Program-made: the position numbers and the translations under genes | Part shown: piece after piece, positions 30,367 through 31,982 of the stretch | How the letters are laid out: each line of letters opens with the position of its first letter | Numbering within the stretch: the stretch's first letter is position 1 | The notes under the pieces: generated by a model | Told to the model about the DNA's origin: nothing | What the model saw: only the letters and a program-made list of their open reading frames with translations | Database searches by the model: none | Source of the DNA: Pedobacter sp. UBA5917 | Lineage (GTDB): Bacteria > Bacteroidota > Bacteroidia > Sphingobacteriales > Sphingobacteriaceae | Assembly: GCF_002432345.1 (NCBI RefSeq) | Contig: NZ_DJDT01000133.1 | Location: 1 to 31,982 of the forward strand | Direction: 5' to 3' | DNA: 31,982 bases

Positions 30367-31982
30367 CTATTTTTTAAACGCTCTGATTAATGTAATGTAA
30401 CCTTTGTACACTTCGAACTCGTTGCTGTTTGCTTTTTTAACACGCAGTAAATAGTAATAAGTGCCTTCGTTCAATCCCTCGCCCGTCCAGTTGTTCTGGT
30501 AACCTTTAGCGTGGAATACTTCATTACCCCATCTGTTTACGATCTGCAGTTCGTTGGCCTGGTACTGGTTCAGACCAATGATCTCGAAGGTATCGTTAAT
30601 ACCATCGCCGTTAGGTGTAAACAGGTTAGGGATTGTAATACCCGTGAAACTGGCCGTTAAAGTTACCGACGCTACGTTGGTGTAATATCCATAAGCATCT
30701 TTTACACGGTAGGTAAATACATCATCTCCAACATAACCCGGATCTGGTGTATAGGTTACCGTCCCATCGGCATTTACTTTAACGGTACCATGTTGAGGCT
30801 GACTTACAATCTCGACCGTTAGTTTATCGAATGTAGAGTTACCCGGATCATCATTTGCCAATACATCGATCGTAACCGGTTTGTTGGCTACCGTACCACC
30901 CACATCATCAACCGCACGTGGCGATTTAGGGAAAGTGGTAACAGTAGGCGTATTATTGGTTTCGGCTGTTCCGGAAACGTCTGACACGTTTGCACCACCC
31001 AGTGTTTTCGCATTTACGGTGGCGGTATTGGTTACCGTACCTAAATCCTTATCGGCCTGGGTTAAGGTGTACACTTCAACATCGGTTGTGGTTGCACCCG
31101 GAGCAAGGCCGCCTGCAACAGTGATTACCTTATTGTTCAAGCCGATTTTGGCATCAGTTAAGGTAATGGTATTTAAAGTAACCGGTCCGGTATTTTTAAT
31201 GGTGAACGTGTAGGTTATTTTATTGCCATTGAATACCGATGTTTTAACCAGGGCTATTGATCCTGTATTCGAAACCAATGTTACTGTTGGTGTATCGTTA
31301 TTCTCGGCTGTACCAGAGATATCTGTTACCGGCAGATTTGCAGGTGTTTGACCTGTTACTTTAGCCGTATTGGTTACACTGCCGGCGTCTTTATCTGCCT
31401 GGGTTAACTGATATACATAACTATCGGTTACCGTTGCTCCCGGAGCCAATGTACCTGGAATTAACCTGTTGTTTAATCCTAGTTTGGTATCGGTTAAGGT
31501 AATGATATGCAAGGTTACGTTACCTGTGTTTTTAATAGTGAAAGTATATGTAATGCTGTTTCCATCAGCACTTACCGCACCTGTTTTAACCAATGTAATG
31601 GTTGATGCCGGAGCAATTACCGTTACGGTTGCATCACCAACAACAGGTGTATTCGGATCATCAGACTGTTTGCTGATTGTGGTACCGCCCGGCGTTTGCG
31701 CAGTTGCAGTTGCCTGGTTGGTAAACGAACCGTTATTTACCTCGGTTAAGGTAACCGTGTGTTTAGCTGTTACGGTTACACTTGCGCCTGGCAATAAACT
31801 AGCGATGCCTGCTGGGGTGATCGATCCTGCATCAGCGCCAGCATCGGTTACAGTAACATTTGTTAAGGTTACGTTACCCGTGTTGGTTACCACGATATTG
31901 TAATTGATCACATCGCCTACCTTGCTTACGCTGTTGGCTGCCACTTTGGTAAAGGTAAATGATGGCGACGGTGTTAATGAAG
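30367..31982 (-). CDS. Large surface adhesin with gliding-motility-type C-terminal domain (3' part)
   Basis: The frame runs open to the right edge, so only the last 538 residues are visible and the true start lies outside. Visible domains: at least three DUF11-type repeats (around VTNTGNVTLTNVTVTD, FTIKNTGNVTLHIITLTD and FTIKNTGPVTLNTITLTD). The second and third are close to each other, about 113 residues apart, both with APGA and LTQADKD. Next is a bacterial Ig/cadherin-like domain (PRAVDDVGGTVANKPVTIDV, VKVNADGTVTYTPDPGYVGD). Last is the gliding-motility-associated type B sorting domain (ITIPNLFTPNGDGINDTFEI, VNRWGNEVFHAKGY, YYYLLRV). Type IX secretion would take it to the cell surface. It is followed by its PorP/SprF partner. 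The ligand is unknown. Confidence 0.88.
   Translation of the reverse strand, partial: SLTPSPSFTFTKVAANSVSKVGDVINYNIVVTNTGNVTLTNVTVTDAGADAGSITPAGIASLLPGASVTVTAKHTVTLTEVNNGSFTNQATATAQTPGGTTISKQSDDPNTPVVGDATVTVIAPASTITLVKTGAVSADGNSITYTFTIKNTGNVTLHIITLTDTKLGLNNRLIPGTLAPGATVTDSYVYQLTQADKDAGSVTNTAKVTGQTPANLPVTDISGTAENNDTPTVTLVSNTGSIALVKTSVFNGNKITYTFTIKNTGPVTLNTITLTDAKIGLNNKVITVAGGLAPGATTTDVEVYTLTQADKDLGTVTNTATVNAKTLGGANVSDVSGTAETNNTPTVTTFPKSPRAVDDVGGTVANKPVTIDVLANDDPGNSTFDKLTVEIVSQPQHGTVKVNADGTVTYTPDPGYVGDDVFTYRVKDAYGYYTNVASVTLTASFTGITIPNLFTPNGDGINDTFEIIGLNQYQANELQIVNRWGNEVFHAKGYQNNWTGEGLNEGTYYYLLRVKKANSNEFEVYKGYITLIRAFKK

Overview
The window looks like the chromosome of a member of the Bacteroidota, most likely family Sphingobacteriaceae (Pedobacter-like). 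I judge this from protein content: a GH92 glycosidase, a PorP/SprF-type protein, an OmpA-like PD40 protein and an adhesin with the gliding-motility-associated C-terminal domain, a DUF4953-type metalloprotease end, and three POT transporters. Promoters of the Bacteroidota type (TTG then TAnnTTTG), modest GC content and intergenic repeats beginning GTCATYYTGA or GTCATTTCGA agree with this. The genus is inference.

Layout, left to right. 1-513 is the 3' end of a metalloprotease gene, closed by a bidirectional terminator shared with a DUF808/YedI membrane protein. 1818-6389 holds a secreted GH92 alpha-mannosidase-like enzyme and a convergent NHL-repeat lipoprotein. 6390-7430 is a tRNA neighbourhood: a tRNA-Ser(GCU)/tRNA-Pro(UGG)/tRNA-Pro(UGG) operon with its own promoter and terminator, and beside its 3' end a truncated tyrosine-integrase gene with a 17-bp inverted repeat, which I read as the scar of a lost integrative element. 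7433-9511 encodes a PgpH-type HD phosphodiesterase (c-di-AMP turnover). 9630-11182 is a tight three-gene operon: an SPFH protein, a small two-TM protein, and a 55-residue Arc-like ribbon-helix-helix protein. 11183-11729 has no gene but is packed with palindromes. 11730-13831 holds a thiolase and an exported protein of unknown function. 13931-18811 is a run of three POT-family peptide transporters.

From 19356: a polyprenol-phosphate mannosyltransferase-like GT2 enzyme; a fic gene plus DUF1905/YdeI-type gene pair, with two matched 29-bp palindromes over the fic start; and a dinB-dnaE translesion polymerase operon whose genes overlap by one base. A 776-bp repeat-rich gap (26555-27330) follows. 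The right end is a type IX secretion cassette: a large surface adhesin running off the window, then a PorP/SprF partner, then a PorE-like OmpA protein.

The most interesting points are regulatory. (1) dinB carries an uninterrupted run of 11 G's at codons 36-39. Gain of one G would give an immediate stop and loss of one a 73-residue product, so the mutagenic polymerase pair may be switched on and off by slippage. (2) The dinB promoter has an ACTAA-N5-TTAGT palindrome between its two promoter boxes, and a second copy 54 bp upstream. (3) fic is preceded by paired TGAGCCGA-N13-TCGGCTCA palindromes exactly 45 bp apart, one containing the start codon. (4) The integrase scar lies beside the tRNA-Pro genes. 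All functional statements rest on reading the sequence and on family knowledge; no searches were run.
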